From: JAZKIX01 sp040384645
GTDB lineage: Bacteria; Pseudomonadota; Gammaproteobacteria; Burkholderiales; Burkholderiaceae_D
Assembly: GCA_040384645.1 (NCBI GenBank)
Contig: JAZKIX010000004.1
Coordinates: forward strand, 1 to 28,927
Direction of reading: 5' to 3'
DNA: 28,927 nucleotides
The notes below the pieces were generated by a model that saw nothing but the letters and a program-made list of their open reading frames with translations, did not search any database and was not told where the DNA came from. Below, in pieces: positions 16,066-24,330 of the stretch. Made by a program: the position numbers and the translations under genes. Within the stretch, counting starts at the first letter, position 1, and each line of letters opens with the position of its first letter.

Positions 16066-17001
16066 ATGATGCAAGAAACTAAGTCCGATTTATTTTCGTC
16101 CGTCCGTCTTTTAATCGTCGGCGATGTGATGTTGGATCGTTATTGGTTTGGCGACGTGATTAGAATTTCACCGGAGGCACCAGTGCCTGTGGTACGTGTT
16201 GAGCGTCGTGAAGAGCGCTTGGGCGGTGCCGCTAATGTTGCGCGCAACGCGGCCGCTCTTGGAGCAGGCACTGGCCTGCTTGGCGTAATTGGTTCGGATG
16301 AAGCCGGCGATGCAGTCGATAAATTATTAGCTGGCTCAAGTATCAGAAATTACCTGAATCGTGACAGCACCATTTCAACCATTATAAAGTTGCGTGTAAT
16401 TGGCCGGCAGCAGCAGTTGTTAAGAATAGATTTTGAAGATACTCCGACCGATGCAGTGTTGCGTGATAAATTGACCCAGTTCAATGTATTAATGAGCAAT
16501 TTCGATGTGATTGTATTTTCCGATTATGCGAAGGGCAGCCTTGTCAATATCGCAATTATGATTGCGGCAGCGAAGCAAGCGGGGAAACTTGTTTTAGTCG
16601 ATCCCAAAGGTGATGATTTTTCCAATTATGCCAACGCCGATGTATTGACACCAAATAAGTCCGAGTTGCGTCTTATTGTCGGGTCATGGGCCAACGAGGA
16701 AGAGTTAACAGGCAAAGCTCAACAATTGCGAAAACAGTTAGGGATTGCTGCTTTGTTGTTGACACGCTCAGAAGAAGGAATGACCTTATATACGGAACAA
16801 AATGTGATGCATTTTGCAACGATGGCGCGCGAAGTATTTGATGTTTCAGGTGCTGGCGATACAGTGATTGCCACCTTGGCGGTGATGCTTGGCGCAGGAA
16901 GGCCGATTGCTGAGGCGGTGTCAATTGCCAATCGCGCAGGAGGAGTTGTAGTAGGGAAACTCGGCACTGCAACGGTGACTGTTGGCGAGTTATTTACATG
17001 A
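16066..17001 (+). CDS. hldA: D-glycero-beta-D-manno-heptose-7-phosphate kinase (stand-alone RfaE domain I)
   Basis: 311-aa PfkB-family sugar kinase that phosphorylates heptose 7-phosphate on C1 on the way to ADP-heptose for the LPS inner core. Motifs: LLIVGDVMLDRYWFGDV, the PfkB signature region RLGGAANVARNAAALGA, NKSELRLI, and the ATP/catalytic DVSGAGDTVIATLAVMLGAG. The protein ends after the kinase domain, so the adenylyltransferase half found in E. coli HldE is absent and must be a separate gene (hldC/rfaE2), not seen here. Two ATGs, 16066 and 16069, are equally plausible starts. The epimerase hldD, which often follows, is not next door. Placement beside ugd and lapAB makes this an LPS-related cluster. 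Confidence 0.93.
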   Translation: MMQETKSDLFSSVRLLIVGDVMLDRYWFGDVIRISPEAPVPVVRVERREERLGGAANVARNAAALGAGTGLLGVIGSDEAGDAVDKLLAGSSIRNYLNRDSTISTIIKLRVIGRQQQLLRIDFEDTPTDAVLRDKLTQFNVLMSNFDVIVFSDYAKGSLVNIAIMIAAAKQAGKLVLVDPKGDDFSNYANADVLTPNKSELRLIVGSWANEEELTGKAQQLRKQLGIAALLLTRSEEGMTLYTEQNVMHFATMAREVFDVSGAGDTVIATLAVMLGAGRPIAEAVSIANRAGGVVVGKLGTATVTVGELFT

Positions 17002-17129
17002 TTTCTTAACTTGGCAAGGTTTTAATCTTTAGTATTTGTCAACCGTTTGACATTTATTGCGTTAATATCATCGGGGCTGTAAAAAGTTCCTGTTTGCAAG
17101 ATTTTTATTCCTTCCATTTGGAGAAATGC

Positions 17130-17543
17130 ATGTTGAAAAAGTTATTGTCTGTCGTAGCATTGTTTATTGCATCAATCGGTTTTGCATTTGCCCAGGTAGA
17201 TGTCAATAAGGCTGACCAAGCGGCATTGGACAGTGTAAAAGGCATCGGCCCCGCAATTTCCAAAACAATTTTGGATGAGCGGAAAAAGGGTGGCGATTTC
17301 AAAGACTGGCCTGATTTCGAAAATCGTGTTAAAGGTATTGGCGAAAAAAATTCTGCCAAGTTGTCTCAAGCAGGTTTGACAGTTAATGGACAAGCTAAAT
17401 CAAATGCTCCCGGAACTAAGACGACAACGAAAGAAACAAAGTCAAAAGCTGACGTAGTAAAGACTGATGCTGCAAAAGAAGTACCACCGGCGGAAACAAA
17501 AGAAACAAAGAAAAATGCAAAGAAAGATGAAGTAAAGAAGTAA
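17130..17543 (+). CDS. secreted ComEA-like helix-hairpin-helix protein
   Basis: 137-aa periplasmic or secreted protein. The start at 17130 is chosen over an in-frame ATG 36 bases upstream because GGAG (17120-17123) is 6 bases away and it opens directly into a signal peptide (MLKKLLSVVALFIASIGFAFA). The mature part begins QVDVNKADQAALDSVKGIGPAISKTIL, a tandem helix-hairpin-helix fold that binds DNA in ComEA and related proteins, with a second hairpin at VKGIGEKNSAKL. A Lys/Thr/Ala/Glu-rich, low-complexity tail of about 50 residues follows, which is unusual for minimal ComEA and may add DNA or cell-wall affinity. It stands alone with its own terminator. A role in DNA uptake is inference. Confidence 0.88.
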   Translation: MLKKLLSVVALFIASIGFAFAQVDVNKADQAALDSVKGIGPAISKTILDERKKGGDFKDWPDFENRVKGIGEKNSAKLSQAGLTVNGQAKSNAPGTKTTTKETKSKADVVKTDAAKEVPPAETKETKKNAKKDEVKK

Positions 17544-17560
17544 TTGATTCGGTTTCAATA

Positions 17561-17591
17561 AAACCTGCGCTTCGAAACGCAGGTTTTTTTT
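17561..17591 (+). terminator. Rho-independent terminator after comEA-like gene
   Basis: AAACCTGCG pairs with CGCAGGTTT around an 8-base loop containing TTCG, followed by an eight-base T run beginning at 17584. Strong classical terminator 18 bases after the stop codon. Confidence 0.92.
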
Positions 17592-17682
17592 CGTCTTACT
17601 TATAGGCTAACGCCGTAAAAACACATGTTATTTGTCACCGATTAAAATAGCGGTTTATTAGAAAAATTAGATCAGAGTATCC

Positions 17683-18585
17683 ATGCCATATTTGACCATT
17701 GAAGACACGATCGGAAATACACCGTTAGTACAGTTGCAACGTTTGCCTGGAGTTGATGCTCAGGTGCGTAATAATATTATTCTCGCCAAAATGGAAGGCG
17801 ACAACCCAGCAGGATCCGTCAAGGATCGACCCGCAATGTCGATGATACGCGCTGCGGAAGAACGTGGCGATATTCATCGTGGTGACACCTTGATCGAAGC
17901 GACCAGCGGCAATACGGGGATTGCATTGGCCATGGCTGCAGCTATACGTGGGTATAAAATGGTTTTGCTTATGCCGGAAAATCTGAGTATTGAACGGCGT
18001 CAAAGCATGGCTGCTTATGGTGCTCAGATTGTGCTTACACCAAAAACCGGCGGTATGGAATATGCGCGGGACTTGGCAGAGCAGATGCAAAAGGAAGGTA
18101 AGGGCGTAATTTTGGATCAATTTTCCAACCCTGACAATCCCCGCGCGCATTACGAAGGAACTGGCCCGGAGTTATGGCGCGATACGAATGGAGGTATCAC
18201 ACATTTTGTCAGTGCAATGGGGACGACGGGAACCATCATGGGCGTATCTCAATACTTGAAGGAAAAAAATCCAGAAATCCGCATTATCGGGGCGCAACCG
18301 GAAGAAGGCTCACAGATTCCAGGAATAAGAAAATGGCCAGAAGCCTATATGCCGAAGATTTTCGACAAATCGAGAGTGGATCAAGTTGAATATGTAGGAC
18401 AAAGTGCAGCAGAAAGAATGACCAGGCGACTGGCAGCAGAAGAGGGAATTTTTTGCGGGGTCTCCGCTGCGGGTGCCTGCGAAGTGGCGCTACGTGTATC
18501 TCAAACGGTCGAAAATGCAACTATCGTATTTATTGTATGTGATCGAGGTGATCGATATCTATCGACGGGAATTTTCCCAGCATAG
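17683..18585 (+). CDS. cysM: cysteine synthase B (O-acetylserine sulfhydrylase)
   Basis: 300-aa PLP enzyme making cysteine from O-acetylserine and sulfide or thiosulfate. Motifs: IGNTPLVQLQRLPG; the PLP lysine K47 in NPAGSVKDRPA; TSGNTG at 74-79 for substrate carboxylate; GTTGTIMGVSQYLKE phosphate-binding loop; and GVSAAGACEVAL near the C-terminus. Length of 300 and the short C-terminus, plus IERRQSMAAYGAQ, fit CysM better than CysK (about 310-320 aa). It follows the comEA terminator with its own 90-base leader, in which I see no convincing promoter pair. A large hairpin follows. Confidence 0.96.
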   Translation: MPYLTIEDTIGNTPLVQLQRLPGVDAQVRNNIILAKMEGDNPAGSVKDRPAMSMIRAAEERGDIHRGDTLIEATSGNTGIALAMAAAIRGYKMVLLMPENLSIERRQSMAAYGAQIVLTPKTGGMEYARDLAEQMQKEGKGVILDQFSNPDNPRAHYEGTGPELWRDTNGGITHFVSAMGTTGTIMGVSQYLKEKNPEIRIIGAQPEEGSQIPGIRKWPEAYMPKIFDKSRVDQVEYVGQSAAERMTRRLAAEEGIFCGVSAAGACEVALRVSQTVENATIVFIVCDRGDRYLSTGIFPA

Positions 18586-18616
18586 AATAAAGCGCAACAT
18601 TACCCTTGCCACACAA

Positions 18617-18652
18617 ATTTGCGCCGATCCACCGTCAGGTATCGGCGCAAAT
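18617..18652. terminator. perfect 12-bp hairpin between convergent genes
   Basis: ATTTGCGCCGAT (18617-18628) and ATCGGCGCAAAT (18641-18652) pair perfectly around a 12-base loop, between cysM (plus) and the small HTH-type gene (minus). Neither side has a long T run, though short A/T ends are built into the stem. Likely a bidirectional terminator or mRNA-end stabiliser. Confidence 0.65.
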
Positions 18653-18702
18653 AGAACTTGGCGTTAAATTCCAGCGAAAAAAGGACTGCCACCGGCCAAG
18701 AT

Positions 18703-19038
18703 TTATTGCGCTTGGCTGCCAGCAACTTCTTTTGGCTTGAATTGTTTGTCGCTGATGCGAAATTTATCGCGGCGGTCGCCCATCAAATAACGCAGATCGC
18801 GGATACTTAAATCACTGACTTCGTGCATCCTGATCAATAGCGATGCGCCGACCGGCAGTCGGTGATGACGAATTTTACTAATTACCGGAGGTGCAACTTC
18901 CAGCGCGCGAGATAAAGCGGCGTCATTCTTAAGACGTAGTTTTTCGATCAGAGTGTCCAATAATCGGTTCGGATTGTACTCACTGAGATCGTTTTCCATA
19001 TCAACGTTTCCAATGCTTCTAGATTGAGTAGTTGTCAT
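18703..19038 (-). CDS. small HTH/Cro-like DNA-binding protein
   Basis: 111-aa soluble protein. The centre, NDAALSRALEVAPPVISKIRHHRLPVGASLLIRMHE, has the spacing of a lambda-repressor/Cro-type helix-turn-helix: ALSRALEV as helix 2 and PPVISKIRHHR as the recognition helix. SIRDLRYLMGDRR follows. I do not know a named family member, though similar small HTH proteins are common in Burkholderiales. The ATG at 19038 has only GAG upstream; an internal ATG at 18999 is an alternative. Its upstream region carries a TATAAT (minus strand, 19112-19117) overlapped by an ATGAATGT repeat, which may be an autoregulatory site. It is convergent with cysM. Confidence 0.72.
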   Translation of the reverse strand: MTTTQSRSIGNVDMENDLSEYNPNRLLDTLIEKLRLKNDAALSRALEVAPPVISKIRHHRLPVGASLLIRMHEVSDLSIRDLRYLMGDRRDKFRISDKQFKPKEVAGSQAQ

Positions 19039-19089
19039 CTCAATTTTCCATATAGTAGGTTTTGCGGTAGCTGCGGCTGCAGCCTGTTC

Positions 19090-19124
19090 ATGAATGTAAT
19101 GCGTATGTCACATTATATGAATGT
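19090..19124. promoter_or_regulatory. direct repeat ATGAATGT over a TATAAT, upstream of the HTH gene
   Basis: ATGAATGT occurs at 19090-19097 and 19117-19124, 27 bases start to start. A minus-strand TATAAT (19112-19117) touches the second copy and sits inside the palindrome ACATTCATATAATGT. No good -35 is visible at 16-18 bases. This is a plausible operator-promoter for the small HTH protein, by inference only. Confidence 0.35.
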
Positions 19125-19275
19125 TCTTGCAGAAAGTGTTGCTTGGGCGTAAAAGTTTCAATCAGTATATGTGTTATTACAGCAATAAATCATGAATTTT
19201 TGTAAAATGCAACAAATTAAACACATTTGTTACTTTTGCTAGCCGCACTCACCACAAATTTTATCTAGACCCTGT

Positions 19276-20382
19276 TCAATGGCCGCGTGCATTTCGCACT
19301 GCATTTCCTAGGTCCACTACTGACATTGCATAGAAAAAACTGCGGTTGTATTTAGTAATAGCAAAAAAATTGTCGGTTCCTAACCAATAATCAGTTGGTT
19401 CTTCACCGTTTTGTAAGTCAACCAATCCAAAATGCATTTCGCTAGGCGCTGCCAACAATGGCACAACGCCGGCTGCGGTAAGCGTATCCAATTTGTATTT
19501 CGCTTCGAGGCCTTGACCAATAAATGCTTGCCAATCGTTAGCCGAAACGTTGTCGCCGGCATCGATACGGGCCGGGAAAACAATGGGTAATCCTTGTCGC
19601 CATCCGTGCTGTGAAAGGAAGTTGGCAACACTGCCAATCGCATCGACTGGCGAATCACGTAAATCGATTTTGCCGTCGCCGTCGAAATCGACGGCATATT
19701 TTCGGATGCTACCCGGCATAAATTGTGGCCAGCCGACCGCTCCAGCATAGGAGCCAAGCAAGCTGAACGGATCAATTTTTGATTCTCGAGCAAACAGTAA
19801 TGCGTTTTCTAATTCGCCACGGAAAAACTGCATACGGGTCAAGCGGTTTGGCGTGTCCGGGTAATCGAACGCCAGTGTGGTGAGAGCATCAAGCACGCGA
19901 AAATTACCGGTGTAGCGCCCATACAATGTCTCCACACCAATGATCCCTACGGTGATTTCAGCGGGTACGCCATATTGCGTTTCAGCGCGAGACAGGGCGT
20001 CAGCGTGCTGGTTCCAAAATGCGAGTCCTGCGTTAATGCGGATCGGCTCAACGAATCTTCCCCGGTAGGCTTGCCAATTTTTAGGCTTTCCCGGTGGTGC
20101 AGGCTTCATGAGCTGGATCGCCGATGCAACGTACCGTACTTGATTTAAGGTGGCTTCAAGTTCACGTTTGTTGTATCCGTGATCGGCCGCCATATGGTCG
20201 ATAAATTCCGTGACTTCTTTCCACTGCGCGAAATTGGCAAATTCGCCGGTAGTGGTCGTTTTTTGAACAGCTTTTACTTTCTTATGGGTTTTGTGAGTTT
20301 TTGCCGAAACGCCTTGCGCCGGCAAAATACAGCTAAGTGCCACTGATAGGGCAAGAAATTTTTGAACTATGGTAATTTTCAT
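19276..20382 (-). CDS. mltB: lytic murein transglycosylase B
   Basis: 368-aa periplasmic enzyme that cleaves peptidoglycan glycan strands to 1,6-anhydro-muropeptides. The N-terminal signal sequence (about 1-27) lacks a good lipobox, so it is probably soluble rather than a lipoprotein. A Lys/Thr-rich stretch follows. The catalytic glutamate is E151 in GIIGVETLYGRYTG. Further family motifs are LLGSYAGAVGWPQFMPGS and an EF-hand-like loop DFDGDGKIDL (about 232-241), matching the calcium site of E. coli Slt35. Its ATG overlaps the TGA of the transglutaminase gene (ATGA), so translation is probably coupled to the moxR-DUF58-tgpA unit. Confidence 0.95.
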   Translation of the reverse strand: MKITIVQKFLALSVALSCILPAQGVSAKTHKTHKKVKAVQKTTTTGEFANFAQWKEVTEFIDHMAADHGYNKRELEATLNQVRYVASAIQLMKPAPPGKPKNWQAYRGRFVEPIRINAGLAFWNQHADALSRAETQYGVPAEITVGIIGVETLYGRYTGNFRVLDALTTLAFDYPDTPNRLTRMQFFRGELENALLFARESKIDPFSLLGSYAGAVGWPQFMPGSIRKYAVDFDGDGKIDLRDSPVDAIGSVANFLSQHGWRQGLPIVFPARIDAGDNVSANDWQAFIGQGLEAKYKLDTLTAAGVVPLLAAPSEMHFGLVDLQNGEEPTDYWLGTDNFFAITKYNRSFFYAMSVVDLGNAVRNARGH

Positions 20383-22402
20383 CGGCTGAGTGCTAATAAG
20401 GATTTGAGTTTGCCATGCAAGTTTTCGATTGAGCCGGTTTCGACTTTCCCGTATCGAAAGATTTCATAAAGTTGGAGAAAGTGTATTGCCGAAATTGTTT
20501 TCTCAGGTGCTAATGAGAGTTTCAATCGTTGGGCGTAGGCATTAGGTCCCTCATGAATGTCGCGCGGGAAGCCTTTTCTTGCCATTTGATGGCAGAATTT
20601 TAAGTATAACGCATCGATTGGATGAATCTTTCGGCGCTGCATTATCAGTGGCATCGCTACAATCGCCATCACCGTCGCGCCCAAACCGAACATCAATGCG
20701 GTCAGGGTTTGCCAATCAACATTTTTAAAGCCGAACAATGAGCTGATCAGTTTTTTTTGTCGCTCTGGCGAATAATTGAGTACCCATTGATTCCACGAAT
20801 TGGTTACAGCATCCCAATTAAATTTAAGGGAGCTCAGCCAGGTATTGCCAGTTAAGTCCATGTTGATTAAACCGCCAAAGGCGTTACGCTTGATGCCGCT
20901 GCCAAGATTGTTTTCGATCCGCCAAGGCGCAACCGCTGCGGTGGGGTCAATCCTGATCCAACCGCGATTCTCATGCCAGACTTCGGCCCATGCATGGGCA
21001 TCGGACTGACGCACTGTCATGAAGCCATCCACGGGATTAATTTCACCGCCCTGGTAGCCGGTGACTACCCTCGCTGGGATATCCATCGCACGCATCAATA
21101 CGACAAAGGCACTTGCATAATGTTCACAAAACCCGGCCCGTGTCGTAAATAAAAAATCGTCGACCGAGTCGCGCCCCAATTCCGGTGGCTCTAGCGTGTA
21201 ACTGAACTCCTGCTCATGAAAATGCTGTAGTACGGCATTGACCAGTTGCGCTTTATCATTGGTTTTTCGCCGTAAATCGGCCGCAAAAGCCAGAGTGCGC
21301 GGATTGTAAGAGGGCGGCAGCGTAAGCCACTCTTGTAAGTCGCTGATAGAGTCATTCGCTTGCAGGTCGAAACTCGTATAGGCGCTCGACATATAACGAA
21401 TGCGACCGGTGATTGGTGCTGCCGCCAGAAATTGCATATCCTCCGTCGTGATCGATGCCGCATCGCCGATATCAGGTGCGCTGTGCGCCATCTCGAGGGC
21501 AAATAGCCAGCGCCTTCCGTGCGGTTCCAGCGTAATCAGATGGCGAATTGGTTTGCCGCGGGTTCGCAATGGCGCTGCGGTTTGACTGGCTTGTTTATAC
21601 AACTGGGTCCAGGTCCGGCCGTCATACCTGCCCATCACAACACCGCGCCAATATAAATTGGATTTTTCTGGCGCCACATCGATGAATTTGACGCGGAAAG
21701 CGATATCGTCCGACATTNNNNNNNNNNATTGCCAGGTGCCATGCTGTCTGACATACCGCTGCGAGCGCTATGTGCATCGCTGGGCAAGCCCCACAATGGC
21801 CCCTGTACACGAGGAAATAAAACGAATAACACCAAGGTCAGCGGCACCGCCAGTCCAAAGATCATGCCGCCAAGTTTTAATCTTTGCTTGAGCGGCGGCA
21901 CTTTGCCGGTGTATTGAAAACTGAGTTGCGCCGTTAATAACATGACAATCGCCAGTACCATGATGAAGGCGGTGCCAATACTTTGCGAATAAAAGAAATT
22001 GGTGAGTATCAAGAAAAAACTCAGGAACACGACCACAAATAAATCGCGCCGCGCGTGCATTTCCAATAGCTTGAAGGTAAGTAGCATGACTAGCATGCCG
22101 ACGCCGGCATCGCGTCCGAAAAAGGTCTTGAATTGCAGGTAAACCGCGCCCATCGCCAATATGGAAATAGGCAGCAATAGCCATGACGATGGCATGCGAT
22201 TGCCGCGAAAAGTAACCCAGCCGCGCCAGAACAAAAGGGCGGGCAAGATGGCTGAAATCCAGAGTGGCAAATGTCCCACATGCGGCAGCAATACCAGAGC
22301 ACAGGCTACCATCAACAGCAAGGTGTCAGCCTTGTCACGCGACATCGGCCGGCGCGACATCGGTCGCGTTAGTGTGGAACCTGATGCCTTAGTAAGCCGC
22401 AT
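20379..22402 (-). CDS. tgpA: TgpA-like membrane protein with transglutaminase domain, interrupted by an assembly gap
   Basis: About 670 aa. The N-terminal part (DUF3488, 21728-22402) is a bundle of hydrophobic helices (LLLMVACALVLLPHVG, WLLLPISILAMGAVYL, FVVVFLSFFLILTNFF and others). The periplasmic part has a transglutaminase-like domain with Cys-His-Asp: RAGFCEHYASAFV (Cys codon near 21127), DAHAWAEVW and IRIDPTAAVAP. A further helix (LMFGLGATVMAIVAMPLIM) and a cytoplasmic tail follow, as in Pseudomonas TgpA. Ten N at 21718-21727 break the frame between MAPGN and SDDIAFRV, which adjoin in the family after a few residues. The start at 22402 shares a base with the DUF58 stop (TAATG). Substrate is unknown. 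Confidence 0.92.
21718..21727. other. assembly gap (10 N) in tgpA
   Basis: Ten N that put the membrane part and transglutaminase part of one gene in different frames. The true gap length is unknown; the two sides fit the same protein closely. Confidence 0.95.
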
Positions 22403-23397
22403 TATTGTGTTCCCTCGAACAGCGCCAATGCTTGCAAACAAGCTAGCTGTTGCGCAGGGCCGACTGCAGGCGCGAATACTGTGGCGCCGAGGCGGAAAGC
22501 ATACGGCAAGCCCATTTGTTCGGCGTCAAGCACCCAGCGCGTCATTCGTGACAACTTTAGCTCCACATTCATGTCGCCTGGTAGCTCGGCGTAATCGAGA
22601 CATATTTCACCGCCAGCACCACCTTCAAAATGCTTGGTCACCAGTTGACCGCCCATATCGAGGTCGAGTCGTGCAATTTGGCGCCAAGCCAGATGGCGCA
22701 ACGCGTCGCCAGATTGGTAACCGCGTATGCCGGCGAAATCGTCATGCCCAGCTTGCCCCGGCCGCTCTTGCTGGTTTTCGCCTTGCATAGGCAAAGGCGT
22801 GGAAATCGCTTCAGGGAAGGGATATACCAATGCCTTGGAATCCGGTTGCCAATAGCTCCATGCGCGCAACAGGCCCAGCGGAAAACGCGTTTGCAAACGG
22901 ATACGCGGCGCCGTCATCCAGCCGCGCTGCGCGGTCTTACTGGTGATATGGACGCTGCCGCTGTCGTTGGCGCCGATGTCGGCCGCTTGCTCAATCCCGG
23001 TTTGATGCGGGCCGATCGCGCCAAGCCAGATCGCATAACGGTCATATTTACGCCGGTTGATCAAATGCAGCTCGAAATTGGCATCCTGCCCTGCGAAAAC
23101 CGGCTGGACCCGCCCGGCGCGCAGGTGCAAATGCGCCAGATTACGAAACGTCAGGTACATATCGACCAGCGCACAGGCACCCAGCACGAAAGTAAGGGCA
23201 AAGCCAAGGTTAAGATTGTAATTAATCGCACCGGTAAATAACGCCGCCAGCGTCACGCCGAGCATCAGGCCGGGCCGGGTCGGGACGATATAAACCCGCC
23301 GCTGACTGAGGAAAACCTCGCCCGGCTCGACGCCGCGTGAGCGAAACATCCAGCGGTCGACGGCTTTTTCAAAACGATTGAATACTGCGCTCAGCAT
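22402..23397 (-). CDS. DUF58 domain protein
   Basis: 331-aa inner-membrane protein of the MoxR-associated DUF58 family. Two membrane helices at about residues 43-83 (GLMLGVTLAALFTGAINYNL, then LGFALTFVLGACALVDMYL) precede a cytoplasmic or beta-rich part. The DUF58 signature is complete: FAGIRGYQSGDALRHLAWRQIARL. A von Willebrand-like C-terminal region follows. It lies 12 bases after moxR and overlaps tgpA by one base, so the three are one transcription unit. The family is thought to act with MoxR ATPases in chaperone-like maturation of envelope proteins; the specific client is unknown. Confidence 0.93.
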   Translation of the reverse strand: MLSAVFNRFEKAVDRWMFRSRGVEPGEVFLSQRRVYIVPTRPGLMLGVTLAALFTGAINYNLNLGFALTFVLGACALVDMYLTFRNLAHLHLRAGRVQPVFAGQDANFELHLINRRKYDRYAIWLGAIGPHQTGIEQAADIGANDSGSVHITSKTAQRGWMTAPRIRLQTRFPLGLLRAWSYWQPDSKALVYPFPEAISTPLPMQGENQQERPGQAGHDDFAGIRGYQSGDALRHLAWRQIARLDLDMGGQLVTKHFEGGAGGEICLDYAELPGDMNVELKLSRMTRWVLDAEQMGLPYAFRLGATVFAPAVGPAQQLACLQALALFEGTQ

Positions 23398-23409
23398 GGG
23401 AATAGCCGA

Positions 23410-24330
23410 TCAGACTGCAACCGACTTCATCAGTTGCAGCACCAGTTCGCGGCTGGCCAGCGCAGCGCCGCCGGCCGATTTAAGCGGGCGCAAGCGGTGC
23501 GCAATGACCGGTACCAGCACAGCCTGCACATCTTCTGGGTTGACGTGATTGCGCCCTTCCAGCGCAGCCCAGGCGCGCGCTGCCTGCAATAGTGCGATGG
23601 CGGCGCGTGGGCTCATGCCTTCGGCAAATAACGTGTTCTGGCGGGAGGCGTGTGCCAGTGCCTGCACATAATCGACCAGCGCGGTCGAGACATGGATGCT
23701 GCGCAAAGCTTGTTGCGCGGCCATCAGCTCTGCCGGCTGCATCACCGTTTGCATCGCCTTGAGCATGCTGCGCCGGTCTTCGCCCATCAAGAGCGCACGT
23801 TCCGCCGCGGCGTCGGGGTAGCCGAGCGACAGGCACATTAAAAAGCGATCCAACTGCGATTCCGGCAGGGGAAAGGTGCCAACCTGATGCGCTGGATTTT
23901 GGGTTGCAATCACAAAAAACGGTGTCGGTAAATCGCGTGTCACGCCATCGGCCGTGACTTGACGTTCTTCCATCGCTTCGAGCAAGCCGGATTGGGTTTT
24001 TGGCGTGGCGCGATTGATTTCGTCGGCCAGCAAGACTTGGGTAAATACTGGGCCGGGATGGAATACGAAGCTATTGCTTTCGCGTTCAAAAATCGAAATT
24101 CCCGCCACATCGGCCGGCAGCAAATCGCTGGTGAATTGAACCCGGTTAAATTGCAGCCCCAGCGAAATCGCCAGCGCATGGGCCAGCGTGGTCTTGCCGA
24201 CGCCGGGTACGTCTTCGATCAGCAAATGACCGCCGGCCAGCAAACAAGCCAGCGCTTGCCGGATTTGCTGATCTTTGCCCACCACGATTTGATCAACCTG
24301 CTGCGCAACGGCGTGAACTTTTGAGAACAT
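23410..24330 (-). CDS. MoxR family AAA+ ATPase
   Basis: 306 aa from the chosen start at 24330 (MFSKVHAVAQQVDQIVVGKD); the frame is open for 38 more codons upstream, but those residues do not resemble the family. Walker A is VPGVGKTT at 41-48, Walker B VLLADEINR at 99-107. The MoxR signature follows: RATPKTQSGLLEAMEERQVT, FFVIATQNPAHQVGTFPLPESQLDRFLM, and the sensor-2 region GMSPRAAIALLQAARAWA. MoxR proteins are chaperone-like ATPases acting with DUF58 proteins. First gene of the moxR-DUF58-tgpA-mltB unit. No convincing ribosome site precedes the ATG, so the start is moderately sure. Confidence 0.93.
   Translation of the reverse strand: MFSKVHAVAQQVDQIVVGKDQQIRQALACLLAGGHLLIEDVPGVGKTTLAHALAISLGLQFNRVQFTSDLLPADVAGISIFERESNSFVFHPGPVFTQVLLADEINRATPKTQSGLLEAMEERQVTADGVTRDLPTPFFVIATQNPAHQVGTFPLPESQLDRFLMCLSLGYPDAAAERALLMGEDRRSMLKAMQTVMQPAELMAAQQALRSIHVSTALVDYVQALAHASRQNTLFAEGMSPRAAIALLQAARAWAALEGRNHVNPEDVQAVLVPVIAHRLRPLKSAGGAALASRELVLQLMKSVAV

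Noticed and set aside
20379..22402. tgpA as two separate genes or a frameshifted pseudogene
   Set aside because: The break coincides exactly with 10 N and the two sides fit one family protein.
22161..22790. 209-aa plus-strand ORF opposite tgpA/DUF58
   Set aside because: Arg-rich antisense shadow in GC-rich DNA with no domain.
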